From Acytostelium subglobosum LB1 (taxonomy: Eukaryota > Evosea > Eumycetozoa > Acytosteliales > Acytosteliaceae), in the NCBI RefSeq assembly GCF_000787575.1, contig NW_012236492.1, positions 1-64,000 of the forward strand: 64,000 bases of DNA, written 5' to 3'. The notes beneath the pieces are model-generated. The model had not been told where the DNA came from. It was given only the letters and a program-made list of their open reading frames with translations, and ran no database searches. Of the stretch, positions 10,102 through 22,655 are shown in pieces. The number at the start of each line of letters is the position of its first letter. Position 1 is the stretch's first letter. The position numbers and the translations under genes are program-made.

Positions 10102-13100
10102 TTACTTGACCATGTGTGTAGCAGTAGCTGTAGCAGTAGCTGTAGCATTGTTGGTAGTGGCAGGGACAGAGGCGATCGTGCCTCTAAGTGTACCAACTCT
10201 CAACAGTATATCTCTAAGTGCCACTCTGATGTCCTTATCATCATTCAGTAGCAACTGAATAAACTTGTCATAAAAGATACTAATGTTCTTCAGGAACTTA
10301 TCGTCGTTGAACTGAAGAATGGCCTTGAGTATCCTGATCACTGTCTCTGTCTGTACAATCTCTCCATGATTGTTTGTAATGAATGTGTTGACAAGGTCTT
10401 GGAACAGGCTACAATGTATGAAGTTTAGTGATGATTAGAATGTGAGCCGTTTGTGATTGATCATTGAGGATACATACGTGACTAAGCGATACTCTGAGTG
10501 CATGGTTCGAGTGGATGAATCGATGGACTGCTCTGTATACAGGATGATGAGGAGGTTGAGGTAGCCAATGATGGTGCTGTGCTGGAGAACCTTGAGGATG
10601 ATGCCAATCCTGGGCACTACTGGCTTAAGCTGTTCGTCCTGGAAAACGCTCTGAGAGAAGTGATAGGAGATGTCGAGGCAGTCGCATAGACATAGTAGTT
10701 GAGAGCTATTCAGTCGCTCGTAGTGTGTCGATGTGATGTCATTGATCGCCTGTACCATCTGAAGCTGCACCGAGCACTTTGACTGAATGGTCTTGAGCAG
10801 GTCGTGGTGGGCATTGTTCCAACTCGATGATCTCTTGTGCTGCTTCTTGAGATGCTTTTGTTCGATCAGTGAGGAGATTATTGGCGAGGAGTATGAGCGG
10901 CTGTGATTAGATACTGCTGTTGGTGCCTGTTGTGTTGTGGATGGCGATTGGGCTGATATATCATTGTGGTTGCTATGGGCTGAGTCTGTTGGGTCCAATG
11001 AGGACATGTTCTCGGCAGAGTGTGTCCTTGAGATGGCTGGGGAGAGTGACAGGGGAGAGGCGGGCAGCGATGTTGCTTGTTGTCTTGTCTCGGCAGCAGC
11101 GTTGTTTGTGTTGTTGGATGTGAGTGATGAGTTTCTGTCAGTTCCATTCATCAATGGAGAGATTGGTGCTGATGCTGATGGTGGTTTGTCAAACATCTTC
11201 AACTGTGATTGCTGCTGTTGCAGAGGGGCCTGCTTAGGCTTCTGAGGTGACTCTGGAACAATGCTGGCTGGTGACATCATTGCGGAAGGTGTGCTGGAAA
11301 CAGTGACAACGACAGATGTTGGCGGAGAGATGATCAACAGTGCACTCTGATCGAATATCTCCAGGGGTGTGTTGGTCTCAAAGATCTTGTGCAGCTGTTG
11401 ACAAACGCTGGACCACTGTGCACTGGTGAACTTGTTGCCATTGTGCGTGACCAGTTGAATGAGGAATGTGCCGGCAGTCTTGGCCAGCAGCTCATTGTCT
11501 TGCAGGATGCAGTTCACAAAAAGGTCCAACATGTCATCGAGGAGGAAACAAATGATGTCGATAAAGTTGATAAACATCTCGGTGAGCGATTTGAAAGCGC
11601 GGTCACCAGTGCGCACAAGCCACTCGGTGTCCTCGAGCACGACCTCGGTGGCGCCCTTTGAGTATCCCACGTTGTCAAAGACGGGCAGGAGGACGCCGCG
11701 GAAGATGAGCTCCCAAAGCTTGGGCGAGAACGTCGAGCCAAACAGTGCCAGAACACGGAACAGCGTGTCGAGTGCATAGCTGCGCATGTCGTCATTGTGA
11801 TGTGAGATGACGCGAGCCAGACCAGTGAGCAGTGGGAACCAGAGGGAGATGTGTTGCTCAGAGTCTGTGAACAGTGTTGAGTTGCCGCCTTCGGCACCCT
11901 CGACACGGGCCAGCTGACACACACGTCCATTGGCAAGCTGCACGCCGCAGTAGCTGAGGATGTCGATGGCCTTGAAGCTGAGATCGATGTGCTTGGAGTT
12001 GGCGTAGCTGGATAGACAGTTGACATAGTCGATGAAGAATGTCTCGGTAATGTACGTGAAGTCGCGAATGAGCTCGTCGACAAACTCAAAGGCCTGCGAC
12101 GCGATCTGCACCTCGGCAAAGCTGCTCAGCGTGAAGATTGTAAAGATGGGCTTCCAGCCCGACTTGATCATCGCGTATCGTCCGTTGGTCAGCTGGAAAA
12201 TGCACTTGAGGATGAGCTCTCGTACATCGTGGTGCGCGTTGGCCGAGAAGATCAGCTCGAGCGGACGCAAGAAGTCCTTCTGCGTGGCCTCCTTGCTGAC
12301 GTCCTCGAGATCGATGAACTTTTGCGCCATCTGTTTGAGCGAGTCGATGACCAGCGTAGAGATGTAGACGTTCTCGGGCATCGAGCCCACCCTCGTGAAG
12401 TGGTCGGCGATCGGCTGCCATATCAGACGGATGCGGCTGGAGTTGTAGACAGCGACCTCGACCAACTTGAGAAGCGAGAATGTTGGCGTCGACGATTTGA
12501 TCTCCTCGTTGGACACGGCTGTCAGTGCTTCGACAAAGAACACGATGGCCTCGTTGGTGAGAGATGTGCTGTTTGAATAGAGATTGTTGGCAAAATCTAA
12601 CTCCTTGGCGATGTTGTCCACTGTGATGCCCTCGGCGATGAATGGCATCTTCTGGGGCTGCAGACGGAAGAAGTCCGACGTCGATATGCTCTTGCGCATG
12701 TTCTTCTCCGAGTCTGGGTTCGGGTTGTTGACGCCCAGGTACTGGTTGCGCAGACGTTCCAGCAGTGAGATGGACTTGAGCACGGGCAGCCACGACTTTT
12801 GCAGGTAGTTGCCATCGGCTCGCGCGATCTGAATCAACTTCTCCAAGCACTCAATGTTCTTCTGCTTCAACTCCTTGAGCTTGTCCATGTTTGTAAAGTT
12901 GGCCAACGCCGAGACGAATGCCTCCTTCTCGATGGCCATTGTCAGCAGTGAGGTCAGGTTCACAGCGCATCGGAAGCCTTCCAAACAGACCTGCACGATC
13001 TTTGAATCTTCGGTGTTCTCCAGCACCAGACTCAGGCTGACCAGGATCGGATGCCAGACGGCCGACAGCATGGTCTTGAGCTGCTCGACAAGAACACCAT

Positions 13101-15923
13101 GGTGGTAGAGATCGCGTGTGTCGACGACCAGCTTGCTGGGGTCCTCCATTGTGAAGGCCACCTGAGTGTGCAGACGTGGCAACTCGGAGATGTCGTCGTC
13201 TTCTTGTAGACGAAGCTGCTCCTTGGAAATGCGATCGTAGATTGAGTTGAGGAAGTGGTCCTCAAAGCTGCGCTTGTCATTGATGCCTGCATTGTTGCGA
13301 ATGAACTCAGCCTTGGTCATGTGAGTCTTGATCGATGTGGAGTGCAGGTCACTGTTGAGCATGACGATCGCGAACGACAGGATGTAGGCGGCGTCCGAGT
13401 TGAGGAACTCAAAGCCCGGTGAGTCCTTGTTGTCTGAAAAGAACTTCTTGGAGAAGGCCTCCATCACACGATCGATCTTTTGTGCCTCACCCGCCAGCTT
13501 GAACTTGGAGAGGAAGTATCTGAGTGCGCCGTCCAGCTGGTAGCCTGTGAAGCAGAACAGTGACACGTAGGCTTGGAGCAGCGAGGCGTTGAACTCCTCG
13601 CGCTCCGAGATGTAGACACCTGTGGACGTCTTGTCCAGACCATCGGTGTCCAGCAAGAACTTGGCCAATGCCGCTGGCTCGCGCTGAGTGACTCCAATCT
13701 TGATAAAGAACTCCACGCCACGCTTGGGCGACATCTTGTACTTTGCCTTGCCCTCCTCTATCTTGAGCTTGAGTTCCTTGGCCTTTGTAAACTGTGTCTC
13801 TGTTATATGTTTGTTTGTCCACGCTTGCAAGGCCTCCTTCTTACTTGTGAGGCCATCATCCAATGCCTTCAACAATGATACCAAGCAGTCCAATCCAGCA
13901 TTCTTCACCTTGATCTCATAAGGCTTGCTATCATTCACAACAGTCTGAGCAATCTTTGATAAATCCTCAACCATTCTAAATGTTTGATTGAGTTAGTGAT
14001 TGATTATTGATTGATTGAGTGCCAATGTGATCATGACCTACCTCTGGAAGATGTCCTTGCTGCCTAGACTACAATCATAATTTACATAGAGGTCTATAAG
14101 GATCTGCGAGTTCTTGCAGACGTGTGACATCACTTGTAGTGCCATCCATCGCTGCTGAATGGAGCTAGAGTTGTTCTCCAACACACGTAGTATGATCAGT
14201 GAGAAGAACTCTCCAACCTCATCCTTTAGATACTCTCTATAGTGCAGCGCGATGTACATGAACAACACCAACGATTGTTTGAATATTGATATATGACCAT
14301 TTGATGCCGCTGCGGCCAATATCGATGGGTACAATCCCTCGCGTATCTCATAGTTGATAATACTTGGGAAGTTCTTTAAGTACTTGCCATACTCCTCAAA
14401 GATCGATGACACCAACTCCAATGAGAATGTCTTGATTCTGAACTCTGGTGAGTCATAGCTGAGTGTTGGACGCGAGCATCAGGGTTAGTGTTGATCATGA
14501 CCATGAGTGTGCGACGTCGTGACTTACTCATTGATCTCTCTTAGTGACAGCTCGCAGAGGAGTCTGAAGACGAGCACGGCATCCCTTAGAGAGATGTCGT
14601 ACTCCTCCTTCTCATTGTCGAATACAACTGGCAGAGACACTGTTGGATGTATGACCTTTTGTGGAGAGTTGGTATGTGTTGGTCCATTGAGGTCTCCATT
14701 GCCATTGAGGTTGCCATTGCCATTACTGTTGTTGTTGCTGTTGGAGTCGCCAGATGATGTGGCACTATCCTTGTCTGTTGCCGACTCGTCTTGCTATTGG
14801 ATGAATGAATGAATGAGTACATGGTAATTGAAAAGGGATAAAGGAGGAGGGAGGGATACATACAACAACCTTCTCGATCAAATCGTCAATGATGTCGGCT
14901 ACTTGCTCGTGGGGATTTGATGAGATGAATGGGAGAGTGGGAGGTGATTGAAGCTCCGCAGGCAGTTGGATTGAAACTACTGTGCCGCCAATGAGATCTG
15001 GTGTGTTGGATGTGGATGTTGACGATGGTGTAGATGACTCGCTGGTGCTGCCCGACGTTGACCTGCTGTGGACGTTCAGATGACGACCTGCCGCCGACGA
15101 TGAACCCGACGTCAGCGATGCCAGATACTTCTGATTGGAGAACTGTTTGAACAGACGGTTGAGTAACTGTGTGATCGCAGTCTTGGTGGCGTTGGACAAG
15201 TTGGAGAATGGCTTCGAGTGCACGTAGATATAGAACATAGTCTTGAACGAGAGTACCAGAGTGTACTTGTGATACTTGCTCGCAGTCAGTGTCACCAACT
15301 TGATCACCTGCAATAATGCCATATCATCGCCAACAAGATCGACACAATGTAACAGTGTAGCCTCGAGGAACCTGTCAATCAATGGCTTCTTATTCTCATC
15401 GAGCATAGTCGATGTGATATAGTTTGATGATATCAATTTCTAGATTGTGGATAGATGAAGTTAGTCGATCAATCCCCTTGCGCGCTGGAGTCGTGCATGC
15501 ATTCATTCATACCTCTGTGATCTCAAGAGCGGGTAGTATTAGCTTGGTGTTGTTGTTGTAGGCTTCGAATGAGAGACGAAAGATGGTGGCCAGTTGACCA
15601 ACTACTGTGATCCAGTGTTGACTTTTGATTGCTACATCACTGCTGCCTGATGTCAACAGGTTGGGATGAGCCTTGAGTGTCTCTAATATATTTCTAATCT
15701 CCTCCTTAATCTGTTGTTGTCGCTTACTACTATCGGCCACCAACTTATTCAAACATTTGTTTACCAAGTTATAGATGGGCTCTGGTGTCGAAGGTGGAGT
15801 TGCTACTCCCTGTTGTTGATGTTGTTGTTGTTGAGCACCATTATTATTATTGCCTGATAATGGCAAAGGTGATGTCGGTGCAGACTGCTGCTGTTGCTGC
15901 GGTTGCTGTGTCGGCGTTGACAT
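10102..15923 (-). CDS. BIG-type Arf guanine nucleotide exchange factor (Sec7 domain)
   Basis: Six minus-strand exons (15923-15513, 15439-14864, 14793-14528, 14458-14042, 13975-10478, 10408-10102) join in frame to about 1824 residues, close to animal BIG1/BIG2. The N-terminus is Gln-rich, followed by a DCB-like helical region and Ser/Asn-rich linkers. An HUS-like stretch (NYEIREGLYPSI) precedes the Sec7 domain at about residues 635-820. The catalytic glutamic finger is present in FKLAGEAQKIDR (Glu near residue 720), along with NSDLHS and the MTKAEFIRNN helix. Downstream are long helical HDS-type repeats and a Ser/Gln-rich insert (roughly 10860-11330), then a short helical end. By family it activates class I Arf GTPases at the trans-Golgi, controlling coat recruitment and secretion. 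Sequence evidence for the exchange activity is strong; the Golgi site is by analogy. Confidence 0.95.
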
Positions 15924-16278
15924 CTATCCCTTTACTCTTTGAGTTTGAATGACGTTGACCTTGACTTTGACTTTGACCTTGACTTTGTATAACTAGTTAA
16001 CCAATGAGTATGAACATGTATTATATGTATAAGCAAAGATATTTGTTTGTAATTATGTGTTTGACTTGTAGTTGTTCAACATTGATAAACATGATGTGTT
16101 TTGCAAACTTAGAAAAGTCGACCACGTTGTCGTGCCAACGACACCAACACCTGGGGCAGGTCCATTCAATTCAATTCAATGACAATTACACCCTACACAT
16201 TCAGATGTTGTATAATGTATATAAATATATATGTCTGTCTGTCTGTCTGTTATTTATTACAATCAATCAATCAATCAA
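15924..16278. other. Intergenic region upstream of Arf GEF
   Basis: 355 bp upstream of the Arf GEF and downstream of the SH3 gene. It contains a TTGACTTTGACC-type tandem near 15955-15985, a (GTCT)n run near 16231-16248 and an (AATC)n run at about 16261-16285 that overlaps the stop codon of the SH3 gene. No gene is supported. Confidence 0.5.
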
Positions 16279-17904
16279 TCAATCAGAAGAAGAAGATTGG
16301 TTCTTCTTCACTGCAATCAACTCTTTCTCAAAGGCTGCACGCAGTGTTCTCTCTTGCTCCAGCTCTTGCTTTAGAAGGTTGGTCTGTCTGACGAACTTGA
16401 TGGCCAGCGCCCCCATGGCATCGAGCATCTCCTCCTTGCTGTTGAACAAAGAGAATGATGCCTTGATCTTCTCGGCAATGGCTGCCTCCTCGGATGCCAC
16501 CGACGGTGATCTTGGCGATGCACTTGGTGTTGTGGACTTGGGAGATGGTGGCTGTAGTTGTTGTTGCTGTTGTTGTTGCATTTGAGATAATGAACTGGAT
16601 AGATCACCACTGCTTAGATGGATGGAGAATGGACGACGAGTGTGTGCCGGCGACATTCTCTCTGGCGTGCTCCTCAGACTGTTGCTGCTGCTACTGTTGT
16701 TGCTAGAGGTGGATTGTGGCGACTGTCTGAAGGTCGCACTGATGTCCTTTATGATCTCGACGCATCGCTTGGGGAAGATGCCGTAGTTGTTCTTCAGCTT
16801 GCCAACCCACCATTCGCCATTGATGTCCTTGGCGTTGTACACCACGACCAGGTCGTCGACGTTGAGCGACAGCTCTTCGTAGGCCAGGCGACCATATGCC
16901 TCGACCACCTTGGTGATGTACGTCGGCTGCTCCAGGTTCACATCGTTGATGCTGATCCTGCCCGTGGCGCGGGTGATATTGGACAGTGGCTTGCGAGGCT
17001 TGTTGGATGATCCGGTGGAGCTAGGCAGGGTCCTGTACTTGGTGGCCTCGTCATTGCCCGCGGCATCGATGGCGCTGGTTGGATGATGATGGATGCGCGA
17101 TGACAAGTCAGATGCGCTGGCACCATGGTTGAACTCCTTGTTTGAGTCTGTCTCTTCGACTGGGCCCGACGGTCCCGACACCTTCCTCGAGTGGAACTTT
17201 ACATCGCCGGGCTGCTCACTATGTAGCATCTGCTCCTTGTTTATGTTTAGTCTTGGTGACTTTTTCAAAGAGTCGTTGGTGGACGTGCTGTTGGCGGTGG
17301 TTGGCGGTATCTTTAACAATGGCGGCGAGGATGAAGACAAGTGCTGACCAGACATTGTGTTATATTGTTGTCTGGTCGTCGTGGGTGGTGGGGCCATTGT
17401 CGTTGTTGGCTTCTTCTTTGCTCCGGCTGGTGACATCTCGGGAGGGGATATTGAATGTGGCGAAGTCGATTGTATTATACGATCAATCTCCTCGAATGCA
17501 TCATCTATATTATCAATCTCTGTTGACTTTGGTCTTTGTTTCTGAACGACATTCACTTGAGGTATTTGAGTTGTTGTCGATGTTGTTGTTGTCGGTGGTT
17601 GAGTTGTTGATTGTAAAGGTGGAGATAAGCTTATCTTTGGTGATTGTGATTGTTGTTGTGATTGTGATTGTGATTGTTGTTGGAGTGATGAGGTTGATGT
17701 GCCAAGTGGATCTTCACCATAGAGCTCTTTGTTCCATGTTACGTATGATTGAGGGAATAGTCCCTTCTTGCCGTAGATCTCTCCACGCCACCATCCAGTT
17801 GGTGCAGTTTCAAATACAAGTATAGTGTCACCTCGATGGAAACCCAATTGAGCCTGATGTATTGCTTTATGTTCTTTAGTTGCTATTGCTTCGAAGCAGT
17901 TCAT
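16279..17904 (-). CDS. Protein with two SH3 domains and C-terminal coiled coil
   Basis: A single uninterrupted exon encodes 541 residues. The first SH3 domain is at the N-terminus (residues about 1-60: GFHRGDTILVFE, GWWRGEIYGKKGLFPQSYV, with the typical WW and GLFP signatures). The second lies at about 328-390 (VEAYGRLAYEELSLNVDDLV, WWVGKLKNNYGIFP). Between them is a long low-complexity Ser/Thr/Pro/Gln linker with possible PxxP sites. The last about 80 residues (SFSLFNSKEEMLDAMGALAI, then a Leu/Glu-rich helix) should form a coiled coil. The architecture suggests an adaptor bridging proline-rich partners, plausibly in actin or endocytic signalling; that role is inference. The TGA stop lies inside an (ATCA)n run. 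Confidence 0.85.
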   Translation of the reverse strand: MNCFEAIATKEHKAIHQAQLGFHRGDTILVFETAPTGWWRGEIYGKKGLFPQSYVTWNKELYGEDPLGTSTSSLQQQSQSQSQQQSQSPKISLSPPLQSTTQPPTTTTSTTTQIPQVNVVQKQRPKSTEIDNIDDAFEEIDRIIQSTSPHSISPPEMSPAGAKKKPTTTMAPPPTTTRQQYNTMSGQHLSSSSPPLLKIPPTTANSTSTNDSLKKSPRLNINKEQMLHSEQPGDVKFHSRKVSGPSGPVEETDSNKEFNHGASASDLSSRIHHHPTSAIDAAGNDEATKYRTLPSSTGSSNKPRKPLSNITRATGRISINDVNLEQPTYITKVVEAYGRLAYEELSLNVDDLVVVYNAKDINGEWWVGKLKNNYGIFPKRCVEIIKDISATFRQSPQSTSSNNSSSSNSLRSTPERMSPAHTRRPFSIHLSSGDLSSSLSQMQQQQQQQLQPPSPKSTTPSASPRSPSVASEEAAIAEKIKASFSLFNSKEEMLDAMGALAIKFVRQTNLLKQELEQERTLRAAFEKELIAVKKNQSSSSD

Positions 17905-19057
17905 GTTTATTATATATAGTGTTGTTGTTGTTGTTTAGTTATATATATTATATATTGTTTGATTGTTTGATTGATTGATTGATTGATTGATTGTTTAAAC
18001 TGATAATGAATGATTGATGGTGATGGTGATGATATTGATGTTTTTGACGATGATTAAAGTAAAGGAGGAAGGAAGTCTGACTTGACTAAATGACCTGGAT
18101 ATACCCAACCTGCCCTCCATCATATTTATCACTCCCGCCACTAACACTCGATGTATGAAACGTCATCTCACGATGTAAGTTTGGATCTAAGTTTGATCGA
18201 AACACCCACAAACAAAACCCTATTGTACAAACGTGTGCAATCGTTGTGGTTGTGGGGGGAACAATGATTGATGGCAGGCCTGTGTTGGGTCCGTTTAAGT
18301 ATGTGTCTATGACTGTGAAAGTAATGTTCCATCAGTTGTAATGCATTAAGGTTAGTGTTTGAAGTTTGTTTGTTTGTGGTAGGAGGCAATCAACGACCCC
18401 AATTATTACACCTTGTTTGGTGATTGCCAAGGCCTATATATCAGCTAGCCAGCCAACAAGCCAGGAGACCACCACACGACCGTGATCAGAGATCGGAGTA
18501 GTGACCTTATAAACCATGGACTCCAACAACTCCCTCATTAGGTGTGTTCATTCTCATGAATTATACTGGATCAATGTAGATGTTTTGCTGGCTATTGAGG
18601 GAGGGCAACATATACATTCGGGTCAGCATTAATAATTCATTAATTCTATCATAAAATTCATGTCCATTCAAGCCGATGTCTTTCCAAACCAGACACTAAC
18701 AAACATACCTGGTTGATGACTAAAGAATACTCATCGTACAATGTCAAACAAACTCAATTTCACCATTTGTAAATCCATGTTTTATCTGGAGTCATTAAAT
18801 TGTTGGTATTAATATCATATACCAACAATTAAAAAAGACAATCGTACCATGGATGCACCATTGGTACCAACACTTGTATTGGAGTAAGTTTATGAGTTAA
18901 TGAGTTGTTTATTACCTCCTCTTGATGTTGTTGTTGTTGTTGTTGGGTGGATGATTGAATGAGTGATGATGAAGATACATTGGTTCCTTCTTCCCTTGCA
19001 TGCAAAGGAAGAAGAAGACGCTCTTTTGTATTGGAAGTATGATAATGATAATGATCT
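17905..19057. other. Intergenic region
   Basis: About 1.15 kb between the SH3 gene and the 3' end of RPN12. It contains TTGATTGA runs near 17960-17990, a GTGGTTGTGGG segment, and a short ATG-led frame at about 18515 (MDSNNSLI then a possible GT donor) for which I find no continuation. The (TTG)n run at about 18928-18945 is in the 3' flank of RPN12. No supported gene. Confidence 0.45.
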
Positions 19058-19998
19058 CTATACAATTCTCTCAAGCTCCTTGGCGTATTGCAACGTCTGG
19101 CGAATGAGTTGAATGGATGGAATCTCGACTTGGGCCGGGCCAGAGTCGAAAAGGATTCTATCGCCTTGTACCTTCCATCCACGCTTCTGTACGTATTGAT
19201 TCAACTGATCGACACTATTGATCTGCAACACCTTTTGTGCCTCTGTCACTGTCAGATACTTGAATGACTTCTCAATACAGTTGGCAATGTCCTCCCTAAG
19301 ATACATCATTGATTGATTGAGTTAGTGAGTGAGCGAGTATGATTGACAGCGTGAACATCACATAACATACTTCATTGTATCAGACAAGAGATCAACAAAG
19401 ATACCATAATACTCTGATGGTGCTTGTGATCTGCATACCAAGACCTTTTGGTAGCTGCCCTCAGAGATGGACTTCTCCACCAACAATGGGAATCTGATGA
19501 ATTGGTTGGTGTGCAGGTCGGATGGGATCAGCTCGAGGTCGGCATGGAATCGTGCCGTCTGGTTAGTGGCCAACAACTTCATCAGATTGAGACCAATGAT
19601 GCTGTACTGCTGAGCTGATGGTTGAATGAACTTCTTGTAATCATTGTAATATGGTGTCAACTGTGAATAGTATCTATCGAATGCCTTTATATCTCTCTGC
19701 TTAACAGTGTACAATGCAGCAGACTCCAATATATCTCCTAAAGTTATGTTTGATTGAATGAGTATGTGAGTGATCAATGATCAAAGAATGAATGGATTGA
19801 ATGATTGATCATACTTGCTAGAACACACTCCTTAAGAACTTGATCATTGTGCTCTGTTTGTGATGGAGTTGCCAATTGAATCAGGGCAATCTTGAGCTGA
19901 GCCAAGAGGGTGTTGGCCTTTGCTTGATCTGTTGATTGTGCCTCTGCCAACTGTTTGAAGGCTTGATAATTCTTTTGAGTGTTGGTAAAGTCGACCAT
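19058..19998 (-). CDS. psmD8: 26S proteasome regulatory subunit RPN12 (PSMD8)
   Basis: Three exons (19998-19815, 19737-19371, 19295-19058) splice in frame to 262 residues, matching the usual size of Rpn12 (about 257-275). Conserved stretches across the junctions include [25 protein letters not shown] at the first and [16 protein letters not shown] at the second. The middle has the [15 protein letters not shown] and [13 protein letters not shown] helices typical of the PCI-like fold. As a lid subunit it helps assemble the 19S regulatory particle and joins lid to base, so it acts in ubiquitin-dependent proteolysis in cytosol and nucleus. The two upstream junctions are supported both by frame and by family similarity. 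Confidence 0.93.
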
Positions 19999-20476
19999 TA
20001 TTATATATAAATATTAATATATGTTATGATTATGTAGTTGTTAAGTAATAAATGTGAGAAGTTGAACAGCACATTGATTTTGATTGAGTGTTGTTGATGT
20101 TCACTCACATATTGATCAAATAAATAAAAAATTAATCAAATTGAATCATTCATTCATTCTTTCATTCAATGAGATCACTACTTATTGTTCATCAATCTTT
20201 TATGATATCACTACATATTATATATATATTACTCTATCAATCAACGAGATGGAATGATTCCAAATACTAACTACTCAAATTCATTTGAATTGATTGGGAA
20301 GGGGAAGTTCAACTTCCAAATTAATTCCCATAATTCATCAAAATTGAGTTTGATCATCAACAATCATGTTTGATTTAGGCATGTTGTTGAGGCAATAATG
20401 TCAAACAAAGTATCTTAATATTCATTTAACTCTGTATTCTTTATATTTATAACACACATACATACATATATACACA
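19999..20476. promoter_or_regulatory. Divergent promoter region RPN12 / CSN4
   Basis: A 478-bp head-to-head spacer separates two subunits of related PCI complexes, the proteasome lid and the COP9 signalosome. It is AT-rich with an ATATATATTACT stretch near 20219-20230 and paired TCATTTGAATTGATT-like segments. Shared regulation is possible but untested. Confidence 0.4.
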
Positions 20477-21965
20477 ATGAGCCAACAGCAAATGCAAAAG
20501 ATATTGGAGGAGACAGCTGCATTGAGCGATCACAAGATCAAGAGTGAGAAGTACAAGTCGTTGTTACAACAGTTGGTCGATACAAAGGATCTCAACAATC
20601 TCAAAGTGTTCATCACTCATGGTATAGTATCGTCTTCATCGCGATGTCGACATTGATTGAGTGTCCAACAACAACAAACTAACAAACAAAATCAAAGTTA
20701 CTGAGGAGTCTACACCATTGGTCATCTCAAGATCGATCTTGACCACGTTGACTGTGGCTTTGAAGGGACTGGACAGCGCTGCTCAGATGTCATTGAGCAA
20801 CTATATCCTTGAGCGTATTCAAGACAGAGTTGTTGCCTTTGAGGAGCAGGTCTCTGACATTCGTTACAACTTGGCCAAGTTGCTCGAGAGACAAGAGAAC
20901 TGGAGAGATGCGGCCAAATGTCTGATGGCAATTCCACTCGACAGTAGCCAACGGTATGTATTGGTCTCTCGCCACTTATTCACCTCCATTCATTCACTCA
21001 TTCATTCAATCATTCAATCAATCAATCAATCATAATCAGTGTCATCTCACCAGAATACAAGGTAAAGATATATGTCAAGATTGCTAGATTGTTCTTGGAA
21101 GAGGAGGAGTCGGTACAAGCCGAGACATACATCAACAGAGCATCAGACTCTATCCATCTTGTCAAGAAGCAGAAGTTGATCCTGGCACACAAGGTATGTT
21201 ATGTACAGCCACAGTCATGGACATGGACATGGATACTTACACATAGCATAGACCTGTTTCGCAAGGATTATGGACTACAAGCGTATGTTCTTGAAGGCCA
21301 GCAACAAGTATTATGAATTGTCAACTATTCTGCCAAGCGAGGGCGATAGAGCAATGGCATTGATGTGCTCAATCATCTGTGCCATTCTCGACAAGGCAGG
21401 TCCACAGCGATCACGTATGCTTGCCACTTTGTACAAAGATGAAAGAAGCTCACAGTCCGAGGCGACCAAGGTTGTCTATCCAATTCTGGAGAAGATGTAT
21501 GTATTATCTCAACATTCAATCAATCAACCTGGAATCATTCCACTCACTCAATCCAACAATCACTTTAGGTTTTTCGAAAGAGTATTGAGAAAGTCAGAGG
21601 TGACCAAGTTTGCTCAGTTGCTGAAGCCTCACCAGATGGCTTTGTTGTCTGATGGTGGAACGGTGTTGGACAAGGCAGTGATGGAGCACAACTTGTTTGC
21701 CGCAAGCAAGATTTACAACAACATCACTTTTGATGAGCTGGGCTCACTGCTGGAGATCCCTTCGGACAAGGCCGAGAAGATCGCCGCCAAGATGATGATG
21801 GAGAGTCGTCTCGTTGGTTCAATCGACCAGATTGACCGTCTGATCCAATTCGAGACCGAAGGCGATTGTTTCTCTCAATGGGACAAGAGCATTGAGAACA
21901 TCTGTCTCCACATGAACTCAATCATCGAGAACATCACAACCAAGCAGCCAGAGTTTGTTGTTTAG
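20477..21965 (+). CDS. csn4: COP9 signalosome subunit 4
   Basis: Five exons (20477-20621, 20698-20953, 21040-21193, 21252-21496, 21569-21965) give 398 residues; the human protein has 406. Conserved blocks run [65 protein letters not shown] (restored exactly at the exon 3/4 junction), then the PCI domain with [20 protein letters not shown] and [23 protein letters not shown]4 is a scaffold subunit of the complex that removes Nedd8 from cullins and so tunes ubiquitin ligases. Intron 4 carries one copy of the recurrent TGGAATCATTCCA palindrome. Nothing in the protein looks damaged. Confidence 0.95.
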
Positions 21966-22655
21966 ATGTATGTCCATCCCTACACCTGGCTGGCTGGCTG
22001 TCTGTCTGTCTGGATGTCTGTATGTCTATCTTATCTGATTGACACACCATTCATTGGAATTGCGTCAAATAGAATATGTCACCTTTAAATAATAATACTA
22101 TTCAATCAAATCCCATCCCATCCCTTCCCATGATACTCGTCCATCTTATATGTTGGGTCCGATAACAGACCAATCAATCAGCAATCAGTATCTCTCAATC
22201 AGTCGTTTTATTTTAACCCTGGGCAAATGTCGCCCCATCAGAACCTGTCGACAAATAGTTATTTTGGGTCTATGAATTCATCGCCCAAGTTAAAGTTCCT
22301 GAACCTCCTCCGTTGAGAAATAATAATATCTTATTATCTCTTCCTAACTCCGAAGTGACAAACACAAACTAGTGTTTGTTCTTGGGCCAGGTACCTACAA
22401 GGATCTCCCCGGTGGGGTGGTTTTCGTTCTGCAAAGGACCTTATCAAAGTGCCCATTTTTTGTTCATCAAGTGGGGCTTGGGGGTTGGGTCCAACTAAAC
22501 ACTATGTTTTTTCTTCCTTCTTGTTGTCCTCCTCCGAGAGCACATGACTCAAAACTAGATACTAATGACCAAAGTATCTCAATTTAAATCAACGTACTCC
22601 GACAAGATATATATCATAGTTATAACTCCATTTATTTATTTACAAATAATAATCA
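21966..22655. other. Intergenic region
   Basis: 690 bp between two plus-strand genes. It holds a (CTGT)n run near 21998-22018 and a hairpin-capable CAAACAC/GTGTTTG pair (22359-22365 and 22372-22378). G/C-rich, non-repetitive text at 22380-22500 has no convincing open frame. The proximal part should be the promoter of the DUF2804 gene. Confidence 0.4.

Noticed and set aside
10495-10520. GGTTCGAGTGG resembling a tRNA B box
   Set aside because: It is inside the coding sequence of the Arf GEF, and no acceptor stem or A box is present.
12086-12850. Alternative frames within the Sec7 gene
   Set aside because: They overlap a long conserved HDS-type region in the correct frame and show Arg/Ser-rich, non-protein-like composition.
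18480-18560. Short exon-like start MDSNNSLI with a GT donor
   Set aside because: No downstream exon could be found on that strand.
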